Source of the DNA: Orychophragmus violaceus
Lineage: Eukaryota > Streptophyta > Magnoliopsida > Brassicales > Brassicaceae
Reading direction: 5' to 3'
DNA: 64,000 bases
NCBI GenBank assembly: GCA_030180135.1
Contig: CM058230.1
Location: 26,744,067 to 26,808,066, forward strand
How positions within the stretch are numbered: position 1 is the stretch's first letter; each line of letters begins with the position of its first letter. Of this stretch, positions 31,871-43,240 are shown one piece after another. The notes beneath the pieces were generated by a model that was not told the origin of the DNA, searched no databases, and saw only the letters and a list, made by a program, of their open reading frames with translations. The position numbers were made by a program, and so were the translations under genes.

Positions 31871-32629
31871 AATAAATTTTATTTGTTGTTGCCCTAAGGG
31901 GCTTTAATTTCTTTTTCAGACTTTCGTTGCCCAAGGGGGCTTTTTTATGCTTTTGGTGTTGCCCTTGATGGGCTTTTACGAACTCGGGGACGTTAAGTCC
32001 TTTTTTTTATGAATTGCTTTCAATCTTTCATGCCTTAGCATAGAATTGACTGTTTAATGCTTTAGCATAGAATTAGCAGTTTGGTAGCTCGAACCTCTGA
32101 AGAGGGGTCGAATAAATAACTTGGCTTGAATTGCCTTATGGAGTTCTCTACGAACTTTTAAATTGATTGTATTCGGGCTCGAGCTAGTGCTCAAAAATTG
32201 CTCGAGGTACAAATCTTTCAAGATGTATAGCTCGAGTTTGGCGTTGAATTGAAATGAAAATTTCTAAGTATATGATGAATCGAAGTAGACTTACATAGAT
32301 TCGTTTTGAGTATTTGCGGAGGTCGCTTTGCATGAAACAACTGTCTCATTTTATCTGCCTTGATGTAGATTTGACCTCGTTGCTTTTCTTAGGGGGAAGG
32401 GGGTAGCCCCCCAATTCTTCTAATCTGTAAGGTTGGAAGAATTTTATGTTTTTGAAGGACCACTTCAGGTCGTTCGGGTTTGAAGAGACCATTTCAGGTC
32501 GCTTATTTTGGGACGATCATTTCAGTTCATTCGGTATCGAAGGGATCATTCCAGATCGCTTGTTTTGGAGGGGACCATTTCAGGTCGCTTGGAAGAGATA
32601 ATTTCATATTTTGGGACGATCATTTCTAC
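31871..32629. other. Tat-2 spacer and minisatellite remnant
   Basis: No gene is seen. The GCCC..AGGGGGCTTT motifs (31890-31975) and ATGCCTTAGCATA words match Tat-1. From about 32455 to 32625 irregular repeats of GGACGATCATTTCAGTTC, GACCATTTCAGGTCGCTT and GATAATTTCATATT form a shorter version of the Tat-1 arrays. Confidence 0.6.
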
Positions 32630-33393
32630 CTCCTTCACGATATCGGTGACCTGGTAAGGACCTTCCCACTTTGCTCCTAACTTTCTAGTGTGTTCTTCCT
32701 TTTTATGGGCGAACACTTTCCGTAAGACGAGCTCTCCTACTTGAAACCTTCATGTTTTAATCCTGGAATCATAGTAGCAAGCTGCGGCTTGTCGGTAGTT
32801 CTGGATTTGGGCTAGTGCGAGGTTTCTCCTTTTGTTGACGAGATCGAGCTCGTCTGTTATCATCTCGTTGTTAAGTTCCTCTTTCCGTGGGCATTCTTCT
32901 TTGCGTATGCTTCACACGAGGATTTTGGCTGGTACTACCGCCTCGATTCCATAAGTTAGTGAGAAGGTAGTCTCGCCAATGGATTTACGGGGGGTAGTCC
33001 CCTAAGCCCTGAGTACGGTTGGGAGCTCGTCGCTCCAGCTCGTCTTGCACTCATCGTGTCTTTTCTTAAGGCTGTTCATGATCAACTTGTTAGCTGCTTC
33101 CGCCAGTCCGTTTCCTTGAGGGTAACGGGGCGTTGAGTAAGTCAGCTTTATGTTCCAGATTTTGCAGAACGCTTTGAACGTGTTCGATATGAACTGAGGT
33201 CCGTTATCGGTGACGATCTCATGGGGTAGTCCATGTCGGCAAACGATGTTTCGCCAGACGAACTCCTTAACATGAATGTCTTTAATCTTTTGGTATGACT
33301 CTGCTTCAATCCATTTGGTGAAGTAATCTGTCATTACCAGTAAATGCATAGCTTTCTTTCTGCCGGATGCGACTAAGGGTCCCACGATGTCCT
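32630..33393 (-). pseudogene. Tat-2 integrase fragment
   Basis: The minus-strand frame retains the catalytic core (VTDNGPQF with the second Asp; GLAEAANK with the Glu) and, after stops, the C-terminal module (GELVLRKVF, KWEGPYQVTD). Stops occur at RA* (33002), ILV* and KT*. The N-terminal zinc domain and the first catalytic Asp are missing because a deletion fuses it to protease sequence at about 33393. Confidence 0.78.
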
Positions 33394-34193
33394 CCAGCTG
33401 TTACTGGGACGAAGACAGAGCCCATTGAATACGCCGTTTCGCCAGCAAACCATACTAACGGTGTCTGTCCTTCGACGATCTCGGAGTCGTTGAACTCCAT
33501 CTTTTTGAATGCATCGTAAAAGAGGACATCCACCGAAATACATGTGTCGATCATTATCCTCGAGAGTTCGACATCTCCAACAACTAAGCAAACGAGGAGT
33601 GCATCGTCGTGTGGTTTGTCAAGATTGCTTGTCTCGCTCTCGTAGAAAGTGATTTCATGGTCTGGACCTAGCATCGGGATTTTCTCCCTTTTGTCGGTAT
33701 CGACCCTTCTTTGAAGAGCTTTGATCGAATTGACCGAGTCTTGGCATAGTTTGGAGCCACCGAAGATGAAGTCAACTCGTTTAGGGGGTATGGCCCGTAC
33801 ACACCCCCCCCCCCCCCCCCCCCCCCCGCAAAGACAAGGGAGATTGGTTCGTGAGCGTAAACTCTTAATATGAGCTGGAGGCGGGGATATCGCGGAGCCT
33901 TCTGGGTTGCCACATAAGCTGACTTCACCGAGAATGACTTCGACTCGTTTTTGCGACCCTTGAGGGAGAGCTTCGGGAGATCCCGTCTCCTTAGACCGTT
34001 TTCGTTTGTTCTGAGAAGGCCTTTTGGTGTTCGACTCTTTGGTCGGTTTACTTTCCTTTTTGTCAGATGGAGTTTCCTCCTCGACTTCAGATTCTTGGTT
34101 GTTTTTGGATTCTCGTTTTTGAGCCTCGACCTTAGCTCGAGTATAGCACTCTTCGGTCGAGTGTCCTTTTTTGTTGTGAAAGTCACAGAATTT
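33394..34193 (-). pseudogene. Tat-2 protease and gag C-terminal region
   Basis: Protease-like sequence (LLVCLVVGDVELSRIMIDT, FYDAFKKMEF, FAGETAYSMGSVF) has its catalytic DTG changed to DTC. Upstream, the Lys/Glu-rich gag tail and a zinc-knuckle-like CDFHNKKGHSTEEC end at the Copia-B insertion point (34193). A run of 24 C encodes polyglycine on the minus strand. Confidence 0.7.
33804..33827. repeat. 24-bp poly-C tract
   Basis: An uninterrupted run of 24 C (G on the element's sense strand). The Tat-1 equivalent has six C. It is either slippage expansion or a sequencing/assembly artefact. Confidence 0.8.
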
Positions 34194-34928
34194 TGTTGGG
34201 ATTATGTCCTGAAATCACATTGTACTAACTCTAGTGATAGTTGTATTGTCGAGATCGGACAATTCATGTGATACTAGGTAGTCATAATGTTTTGCTAGAA
34301 ACCGCTTATGACAAATGAGTTGTAACTCATTGCTAGTATTATGTGAACCTACAGGGTCACACACCTAAGCAAGTTGGATACACTTTGCATGGGATTGATC
34401 ATTGGCATATGGTCTAATCGATGTGTATTAGATACACATTGAATGAGTTTCAAAGAGGTGTATCGATCGACACCAATGGGTGCGTCGGTCGATACAAGAC
34501 GTGTATCGATCGACACCAATGGGTGTGTCGGTCGACACAAGGGCGAAACCGAAACTGATGTTTCGGTTTACCTCGAGGTCAATATATAAACGTGTTTTTA
34601 TAGATTCGACCCGAGTGAGAGAGACGTGCGCCGCCCAGAGAGTTTTCTCAGAGAGAAAAACGCAGAAACCTCGAAAACTCAGTTCCCAGGAGATCCGATT
34701 CCCGGCACTAGCATCCCGGCGGATTCCAGCTTGTATGCGTGTGGACTGCAGTAGAGGCGCAGCATCTGAGGCGCTCCAGAGATCTCGATTACCTGCTTAT
34801 CTTCCGCTGCCAATCTCCAGGTAATCACGAGGTCAGATCTATGATTCAATTAACTAGACCCTAGATCCTAGGCTTCGGGAACATGACAGCAATTCTGAAT
34901 CTGGTAGAATTGGCTCCAAGTTCCTTCA
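34194..34928 (+). repeat. Copia-B 5' LTR
   Basis: 735 bp, TGTTGGG...CCTTCA. It contains two palindrome pairs in tandem (34459-34495, 34501-34539), an inverted repeat TGTGTATTAGATACACA and a TATA-like ATATATAAACG near 34582. Confidence 0.92.
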
Positions 34929-35218
34929 GTGGTATCAGAGTCTTAGGGTTTTCCATTGAATCAACCTGTTTAATTGAATTTGATGATTTAGATTCGCAAA
35001 CTAGGTTGTTTGATTAAGAACAGGTGAGATCGATCTGATCGAAAAACGATTCTGTGTTTTCGCACAGTGTCGATCGACACACTAGGTGTGTCGGTCGACA
35101 CAGATATGTGAATTCGACAGAATCGGCGGCTAGGGTTTTTCACGAAGAAAAATCAGAAAAGCTGCTGTGTCGATCGACACAGGTTAAGTGTCGGTCGACA
35201 CAAAACAGATTCGGTCAA

Positions 35219-35314
35219 GTGTCGATCGACACAGGATAGTGTCGGTCGACACAGGATAGTGTCGGTCGACACAGGATAGTGTCGGTCGACACAGGATAGT
35301 GTCGGTCGACACAG
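35219..35314 (+). repeat. 20-bp palindrome array
   Basis: Five tandem units of exactly 20 bp. The first has the perfect palindrome GTGTCGATCGACAC; the other four have GTGTCGGTCGACAC. AGGATA linkers separate them. Confidence 0.95.
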
Positions 35315-36421
35315 ACCTAGCGAATGGTTAATCGGTTCAATTGGATTGGACCGGTTATCATGCTTGGTTAAGTCCGAATAGATCGGTTTAAATTGGATGA
35401 ATTGGTTCAATTGGATTGAACTGATTATCTCAATTAGCATAAACCGATTTAGTTAAAATCAGTTTGATTGGATAAGTCGGTTCAATTGAATTGGACCGGT
35501 TATCGCAATTAGTTGAAACTGGTTAAAACGGTTTGAATTGGATGAATTGGTTCAATTGAATTGAATTAATTACCCTAATTAATATAAACCGATTGGTTAA
35601 GATCAGTTTGATCTGATAAGTCGGTTCAATTGAATTGGACCGGTTATCAAAACTGTCTTCGGTTTAGGTCTATGTCGACCGTCACACATGGGTTGGGTCG
35701 ATCGACATGACCGGTTCAATGAACCAGGTTAATTGGATTAACCGGTTATTGAAATCCGGTTTTTGTTTGGTAGTGTCGATTGACAGACATAGTCTGCGTC
35801 GATCGACGCAGTGCTCACAATTCTGGTTATTGAACCTTGAATTTGCAGAAACCAAACTCGACTTAAACCTTGATCAAAGCTTAGCTTCAATATGGTCAAC
35901 TGTCAAGACTCATTTCATTGTGTGATGGTCTAGCCAAGAGCTTGGTGTCCACAATTACGTGAGTAAGGCAGGTAATTATGTTGATGAACTTGCAGTGCTT
36001 GACATCAACAATTACATGACCTAAGAGATTGATATGCTAACCTTTCAGAGTTTAGTTTCCTCAACTAAATATCAAGTAACCTTGATGTCTTGCCCAAATC
36101 TTGTCTACTGTCAAGACTTGTGTCGTTTGTTGGATAGCCTTGGAGTCCTTGGTATCCACTACTACAAGAGTAAGACAGGTGATCATTGATAGACTTGCAG
36201 TGCGACTGTCAATGATCACAAGACTAAAGAGATTGTTTTACTTGACTGGGCTATCAGAAGTTCTGGGCCCAGAGACATCAGAGTAGATGAGACAGGGATT
36301 GTCTTATCTGCGACCAAGAGTTTTACTGGGTACAATTAGCAATGATTTGCTTACCTAGATAACTAAATTTTGGGTGATGACGAGTCGTCCACTCAGAATT
36401 TGGTGAAGTGTGGATCTTGGA

Positions 36422-36461
36422 TCATTATATTCATAGAGGAAACATTGTTTGAATATAATGA
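36422..36461 (+). promoter_or_regulatory. conserved RNA stem-loop upstream of gag (Copia-B)
   Basis: TCATTATATTC (36422-36432) pairs with GAATATAATGA (36451-36461), 11 bp with an 18-nt loop, 71-72 nt before the gag ATG. Confidence 0.8.
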
Positions 36462-36532
36462 GAGTTTTCTTATTAGATAAGATTTCTCATGATATACATA
36501 ACTAAATCTTGGTTTTTCTTGGATTTCAGCTT

Positions 36533-37387
36533 ATGTCTAAGACTACTTTCTCGTTGCGATCCGTCCTTGAGAAGGACAAGTTATATGGATCCAACTTCCT
36601 GGATTGGTATCGAAATTTGAGATTAATCCTCAAGAAGGAGAGCAAGGACTATGTCCTTGAGAAAGCTCGTCCAGAAAGGCTTGGGACCAATCGCTCGAAT
36701 GCAGTATATGATGCTTGGAATAAGCATTATATTGATGTGGTAGATGTGCGTGGTCTAATGTTGGCTACCATGAACTCAGATTTGAAAAGTCAATACGAGA
36801 ACATGGAGTCGCCAATAGAGATGATCACTAGCCTGAAACTGAAGTTTCAGGATCTGGCACGAGTTGAGAGATTCCAGATGGTGAAGTCTCTCACTGGGTG
36901 CAAAATACCAGAGGATGCTCCAGTAAGTCCTCATGTCATTAAACTGATGGGTTACATTGATAACCTGGGGAAACTGGATTGTCCTGTCAGCTTAGAGTTG
37001 GCTACTGACATCATTCTACAGTCACTGTCGTCAAGTTATGATAAGTTCATTAAGAACTATATCAAGAAAGGCTTGACGAAGACGTTGACTGAGCTGCATG
37101 GCATGCTCAAGACAGCAGAGCAAAACATCAAAAGGGGTAAAAGATTTGAGAAATCTTTTACAGACAAGGGTGAAGGCAAGGCCGTTCAGATTTGGAATCG
37201 GGGTAAGCCTGTGTCATCTTTTAAGCCCAAGTCAGGTCCATCTGATGTTGATAAATGCTGCTACTGTAAAGAGTTTGGGCATTGGAAGAGAAATTGCAAT
37301 AAATTCTTGGAAGATTCACAAGAGATAGAGAAGATGTATGGTACTTCTTCTTCAGGTATTGTGTTATTGTTTCAAGTTCTACGTTAG
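36533..37387 (+). CDS. Copia-B gag protein
   Basis: A 284-codon frame from ATG 36533, which aligns with the other gag starts. A longer in-frame extension upstream has no ATG support. UBN2-type gag: FSLRSVLEKDKLYGSNFLDW, PISxELATDIILQSL-like segment, LTKTLTELHGMLKTAEQN. The zinc knuckle CCYCKEFGHWKRNC is intact. Gag forms the virus-like particle that packages element RNA. The frame runs out just past the knuckle in VLLFQVLR through a shift also seen in Copia-E. Gag alone is open while pol is dead, which suggests particles or at least RNA packaging can still be supplied. Confidence 0.8.
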   Translation: MSKTTFSLRSVLEKDKLYGSNFLDWYRNLRLILKKESKDYVLEKARPERLGTNRSNAVYDAWNKHYIDVVDVRGLMLATMNSDLKSQYENMESPIEMITSLKLKFQDLARVERFQMVKSLTGCKIPEDAPVSPHVIKLMGYIDNLGKLDCPVSLELATDIILQSLSSSYDKFIKNYIKKGLTKTLTELHGMLKTAEQNIKRGKRFEKSFTDKGEGKAVQIWNRGKPVSSFKPKSGPSDVDKCCYCKEFGHWKRNCNKFLEDSQEIEKMYGTSSSGIVLLFQVLR

Positions 37388-39715
37388 TATTGGATACTAG
37401 TTGTGGTACTGATATTTTTGAAATATGCAGGACACAAGCGACAATAGAACGTTTAAGAGAGGACAAGTGGAACTGCGTGTCTGGTATGAAGCAATGGTTT
37501 CTACATGAGCCGTAGAGATTCTCCACTTGTAGGAGCCTTTCATACTTGGTTTTAGAAATTAAGTAATTGCTACTATGTATCTTCCTTGTGCAGAGATGTC
37601 TTTCATATTCTTGTAAGAATTTGGATATTTTTCATTTTGATAAAAGACAAATTTTGTTCTTTAAATCTAAATGAAATATTCTATGGTAGCACCCCGTTTA
37701 GAATGGGTTTTATACCTTAAACCAATGTACGCTTGTACATATAACATAAATACCAAACACTTTAAGTCTGATGACTTGAAGTCGATTTTTCCTTAGCACA
37801 GTCGTTTTGACCACATAGAGTGAAGCGAATTCAAGAGTTCCATAGCTTTGGGCTTTTGGGCTCATTTGATTATAAATTATTTGAGACATGAATTCTGCTT
37901 ACTGGGCCAAATGACTAAGGCTTTTTAGCAGAGCTAAAAGAAAACGGGCCAGAGGCTTATTGGGCCTTACACATACTGATGTATGCGGACCGATGAGCAT
38001 AAGTGCCAGAGGAAATCTTCTGTACTTCATTACCTTTATTGATGATTTCAGTAAGTGAATGAAGTATATATTCGATTTGACAGAAGTATTAAGATCCTCG
38101 ATTAGATCGCGGAAGAAAATACTTGAGTCAAGAATTGGGTGATCATCTGAGAGAATGAATCAGATCTTATTAGATATGCTCCGATTAATGATGAGTCACA
38201 GGAATATTCCATAATCATTTAAGAATACATTCTAAAATGTCTGTCTTTGCGCAGAAAAGGGTTTCAATCAGAATCAATTGAAAGACACCACATTGAATGT
38301 GGACTGGAAGTTTTTCAAGTAAGTTGTTTCTGATAATTTGGGGATGACAGCTAATGAGCTTGAACCCAAATCTGATAAGTTCCACCTCGCTGGTTGTCAT
38401 AGGGAAACCGAGGCTTAGTGCTTTTATGACCAATCCGAGAACAAAGTCTTGTTGTTCGGAACTGTGTCTTTTGAGAAAGATCATACTTTCAAAAGGGAAC
38501 AGTGGGAGTAAAAGTACAGATCGAAGAAATTCGATAAACACAGGAGGCTGCTCAACCTGTTGAGGGAGAGCAGCGGTGAGATCTACAAAGTGTTGTAGGA
38601 TCTACACCTGTGGAGCCTGAAATTCGCAGATCCGAAAGGATCTGTCACTAACTCGAGAGTGATTTCTCGTAACCGATTGTCGTGATCTGTTGATCATTGA
38701 AAAGTGACGAACATGCGAAATTCAAAGAAGCGATGGTGAGCCCCAACTCCGAAAATTGGCTGGGTATGCATGTTGGCTTCACCGATCTATTTATAGATTG
38801 AAGCAAACATCTTGGAGTTGTAATCAACGTTCTGTAAATACAGTCAAAAGTTTTGACTTGATCAGAAAAGGAAATGAAACCATGTGTTTTCAAGAGGACT
38901 AGTGGGAGCGTAGCTGCATTTCTCACACTGTATGTAGAAAACATACTTAATCTCATAAACGACGTTCCGACGCTAAAGTCTTATCAAGATTTGGGTCGGA
39001 AGTCAAATTGAACGATGGACATGGGAGAAGGCCGTAAAAGTTCTTGGAATAAGGATCCATTGGAATGGATCAGAAAGGCTAATTGGATCGTGTCAAAATC
39101 CTTATGTTGATAAGGTATTGGACAATTCAAATGTGCTTGATTCCAAGAATGGCTTCACAGCAAAGGTCTTATGTCAATAATCTAAGCAAGATGAACTGTC
39201 TTGGACACTGGCTGAGCTAGTAACAATATTAGCAAGATGAAGTGTTTTTGAACACTGGCTGAACTAGTATTAATGAGTGTGATTGCTTATGCTGCTGCAA
39301 TAGAATCCATCATAAATGCCATATTTTGCGCTCGTCTAGATGCAGCTCACGCATAGAGCATGACGAGAAAATACCAATATGTTCCGGTAAAAATCACTGA
39401 ACAGTTGCCAGAAATATCCCAAGTGTTTGAGGAACACTAAGGATAGGTTCGTGGTGAACTGAGAAAGTGACGAACCAGTTGAGAGTAGTTAGACGGACAG
39501 AGACGATATCTGGTTCCCACTTGGTTATGTCTCTTTGTCTGAATAACGGTACTATCTGTTGGAAGGGCTCCAAGCAGAAAAAAACGTAGAATAGTGCTTT
39601 TATCTGAATGGTGGTGTGGTTTGTTGAAATTGTTTCAAGCAAAAACACCGCAGTCTCTCCCACAACCTAAGCACGAGATTTACTCTGTGCTGTAGGTATT
39701 AGATATCTTAAGAGA
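37388..39715 (+). pseudogene. Copia-B decayed pol
   Basis: Remnants in the right order but with many stops, shifts and gaps: protease-like TSCGTD instead of TGCGAH, an integrase-like HTDVCG, an RT-region remnant and an RNase H end (SLPQPKHE near 39655). Nothing here could be translated into working enzymes. Copia-E has the same derangements, so they predate both insertions. Confidence 0.8.
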
Positions 39716-40546
39716 TGATCTTGATTCTAGTGGGAGTTATTTAGTTATGTTATAATCTTTATATAAACATGCTATGGCAATGTTTGTGTAAGTTAAAACT
39801 GACATCGGTGTTATTTAATTATTGGATAATTAAATAATAGTCCCAAAGTATTTTATGTTCATCTTATAGGTCATCAAGTTGAGGACTTGATCATGAAACC
39901 CTATAAGTAAAAGATGACATAAATTACGATTGTCCCTAGTCGAGGTTGTTGAAGTGGGACACCAATAACCGCGCGAGACTAGCATGTGAGGTGACTGTTG
40001 GACTAACTTTCATGGAGTCAATGATATGATTATCACAGTCAATCACATAGATATATGTTGGTGAACATATGATCGGACATGACCCGCTAATGAGAACTCC
40101 ACAGGATAGTTATATCAGTGTCATGGGAGGTTCTCATTACGACTATAGAGTATAGTCCTTAGACCTGATTTCATCATGCTTTCTAGGATATGAATTGATG
40201 CGCTTTGACCTTGTCTAACGTCGTTCCGTAATTGGCGGCTATAACGATATTTCTTAGGCGTATCATGAAGTATGTGTAGAAACAGGGATGGAAAAAGATG
40301 GGATTTGTCCCTCCTGTAACAGGAGATAAATATCTCAGGGCCCATCGAAGATTTGATACTGAGAAAATGCATGGCCGTGCTCAAACGAGGTGATTGTCAG
40401 TCGTTTGTTTTATCAGTATAGATCAGGAGTTCGATGAACATGATGTTGGCTATAATAAGGATGACACAGTCTCTTGCCTTATGCCATATCGAGATATAGA
40501 GACGAATGGACTATAGGAATAGGTGATTCCAGTACAAGTGGGAGAT
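39716..40546 (+). other. Copia-B 3' UTR and polypurine tract
   Basis: Non-coding. It matches the 3' UTRs of Copia-C, -E and -F (TAGGTCATCAAGTTGAGGAC, the GACTATAGAGTATAGTC inverted repeat) and ends in the PPT CCAGTACAAGTGGGAGAT at 40529-40546. Confidence 0.7.
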
Positions 40547-41282
40547 TGTTGGGATTATGTCCTGAAATCACATTGTACTAACTCTAGTGATAGTTGTATT
40601 GTCGAGATCGGACAATTCATGTGATACTAGGTAGTCATAATGTTTTGCTAGAAACCGCTTATGACAAATGAGTTGTAACTCATTGCTAGTATTATGTGAA
40701 CCTACAGGGTCACACACCTAAGCAAGTTGGATACACTTTGCATGGGATTGATCATTGGCATATGGTCTGATCGATGTGTATTAGATACACATTGAATGAG
40801 TTTCAAAGAGGTGTATCGATCGACACCATTGGGTGCGTCGGTCGATACAAGACGTGTATCGATCGACACCAATGGGTGTGTCGGTCGACACAAGGGCGAA
40901 ACCGAAACTGATGTTTCGGTTTACCTCGAGGTCAATATATAAACGTGTTTTTATAGATTCGACCCGAGTGAGAGAGACGTGCGCCGCCCAGAGAGTTTTT
41001 CTCAGAGAGAAAAACGCAGAAACCTCGAAAACTCAGTTCCCAGGAGATCCGATTCCCGGCACTAGCATCCCGGCGGATTCCAGCTTGTGTGCGTGTGGAC
41101 TGCAGTAGAGGCGCAGCATCTGAGGCGCTCCAGAGATCTCGTTTACCTGCTTATCTTCCGCTGCCAATCTCCAGGTAATCACGAGGTCAGATCTATGATT
41201 CAATTAACTAGACTCTAGATCCTAGGCTTCGGGAACATGACAGCAATTCTGAATCTGGTAGAATTGGATCCAAGTTCCTTCA
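40547..41282 (+). repeat. Copia-B 3' LTR
   Basis: 736 bp; about six substitutions and one extra T relative to the 5' LTR. It contains the two palindrome pairs (about 40812-40892). Confidence 0.92.
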
Positions 41283-41768
41283 AATTTATCCTTGTCGAAC
41301 TCGAATTTCCTCGAGCTCTTCGGACTCTCGAGTGTTTGAGGTTCGCAGACCGTTATTTCCTCGCAGAATTTGGTTGAATACCACAGTCCGGGTCTTAGTG
41401 CCTCTATAGCCACTTCGTCATTCGGGTTGGCGATTTTGGATTTTATCTCCTTGAATCGATCGATGTATGAACGAAGTGGTTCGTCAGGTCGTTGAGATAC
41501 GCCAAATAGGGCTGCTTAAGTCGTTATGACCTCGATAAAGACGGAGTATTGTTTGAGGAATGCCGTCATGAACTGGGTGAAGTTATCGATGGATTTCTCT
41601 TCAAGTCCGGCGAACCATTCTAGGGCGGAGCCCGATAGGTTCTCGGCGAAGAGTCTGCAAAAAGCGGGCTCCCTTTCCTCGTCTGTAAGGTATACCCTCG
41701 ACATCGATAGGCGGAATGCTCTAATGTGGGCTTTGGGGTCCGATTTTCCAGAAAATTATGGAAACTTC
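41283..41768 (-). pseudogene. Tat-2 gag core fragment
   Basis: Between Copia-B and Copia-C the minus strand keeps the gag core: AFCRLFAENLSGSALEWF, NFTQFMTAFLKQYSVF, AIEALRPGLWYSTKF. A deletion of about 150 bp relative to Tat-1 (near 41330) removes the segment between the EEITVxEPQTL helix and the zinc-knuckle linker. One stop lies at about 41516. Confidence 0.75.
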
Positions 41769-42410
41769 TGTTGGATCCCCTAGGATCTAGGGTTCGTTAT
41801 ATTGAAATTTACCAACCTCGTTCTTACCTTGAACTGGCAGCGGAATGAATTGGTGAACGAGATCAGTGAGCAACGCAGACGCCTTGTCTCTACCAGATAC
41901 ACACGCACACAAGCTGGAAAACGGGATGCTAGTGCCGGATATATGGGATCTGAGAGTTTCTGGTGTTTCTGCTTTTCCGTCAGAGAAAAACTTGACGGCT
42001 CGTGTTCTAGGTCGAAAACCATCAGGTTTTATTCGACCTAGAATCACACTTAACGGGCCAGACTCGTTTGAGTCATAAAATCGAAAAGCCCTTTCGAAAC
42101 CCGAACTGTGTCGACCGACACACATGCTATGTCGATCGACACAACACCATTTTCTCGATATTAATGTGTATCCAATACACATTAATATGATCATTACCAT
42201 AATGATCATTCCCATGTTTTAGCTTCCAGTTTGCTTAGGTGTGTGACCCTATAGGATCATATAATATTGACAGTAAGTTTACAACTTACAGATTGCAAGA
42301 GGCTTCTAGCAAAACATTGCAACCGCCCAGTATTATACGAATGTCTGATCTCGACACACAACTATCATCAGGAGTGAGTACAAGTGTGATTTCAGGACAC
42401 TATCCCAAAA
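41769..42410 (-). repeat. Copia-C 3' LTR
   Basis: 642 bp; it has lost its terminal CCAACA (here CCAAAA). It contains a palindrome pair at about 42107-42142. Confidence 0.9.
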
Positions 42411-43240
42411 ATCTCCCACTTGTACTGGAATCATCAATTCCTATAATCATTTTGTCTCTATATCTCGATTTGGCATAAGGCAAGATTGGTGTCATCCTTA
42501 TTAAGTCAACATCGTGTTTATCGAACTCCTGATCTTATACTGAACATTACAAACAACTGAACTACAGTTCGTTTGAGTGCGGCCACACATTTTTCTCAGT
42601 ATTAAATCTTCGATAGGCCCTGAGATATTTATCTCCCGTTATTCAGGAGGGACAAATCCCATCTTGTTCCATCCCTATTTCAACGCACACTTCATGATAT
42701 AACTGAACAGTGCCGTTATAGTCGCCAGTTACGGGTCGACGTTTGACAAAGTCAAGGTGTACCAATTCATATGCAAGAAAGCATGATGAACTCAGGTCTG
42801 AGGACTATACTCTATAGTCGTAATGAGAACCTCTTATGACACTGATATAACTATCTTGTAGACTTCTCATCAGCGGGTCGTGTCCGATCATATGTTCACC
42901 AACATATATCTATGTGACTGACTGCGATAATCATATCATTGGCTCCACGAAACTTAGCCAACAGTCACCTCACAATCTAGTCTCTCACGGTTGCCATTGT
43001 CCCACTTTGACAACCTCGACTAGGGACAGAACATAATTTATGTCATCTATGACTTATAGGGTTTCATGATCAAGTCCTCAACTTGATGACCTATAATATG
43101 ACACAAACTTATTTTGGGACCATTATTTAGATCACAATAAATAATACTGAAATCAAATTTCATTAAACATATCCAAAGTATGTTTACAAGAGCATCTTAT
43201 TATAACTAAAATAAAACTGAAACTCCCACTAGAATCAAGA
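42411..43240 (-). other. Copia-C polypurine tract and 3' UTR
   Basis: The complement of the PPT (ATCTCCCACTTGTACTGG) abuts the LTR at 42411-42428. The rest matches the shared Copia 3' UTR. No gene is seen. Confidence 0.7.

Larger units (their letters stand above)
34929..36532 (+). other. Copia-B PBS and leader with palindrome-pair clusters
   Basis: The PBS TGGTATCAGAGTC begins at 34930. Palindrome pairs lie at 35067-35103, 35166-35202, 35672-35710 and 35774-35812, with a five-unit array at 35219-35314. 35340-35660 consists of repeated GGTTCAATTGGATTGGACCGG-like words of about 20 bp with CCGGTTAT cores. From 36360 the conserved block before the hairpin appears. No gene is seen. Confidence 0.75.
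34194..41282 (+). mobile_element. Copia-B: Copia element with intact gag and decayed pol
   Basis: 7089 bp; LTRs 34194-34928 and 40547-41282, TSD AATTT at 34189-34193 and 41283-41287. It has a PBS, a 1.6-kb leader with many palindrome pairs, a gag frame, a pol region full of stops and indels, a 3' UTR and a PPT. The LTRs differ by about six substitutions and one indel, far less than pol differs from Copia-A, -C or -F. It therefore transposed with a defective pol. Confidence 0.92.

Noticed and set aside
35219..35314. CRISPR-like array of short palindromic repeats
   Set aside because: Spacers are identical six-base linkers, there are no cas genes, and the sequence is a plant retrotransposon leader.
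41787..42215. 142-codon open frame on the minus strand, repeated at 53227-53655
   Set aside because: It is in the Copia-C LTR. The second copy is the other LTR, so duplication is no evidence for coding, and it differs by scattered substitutions.
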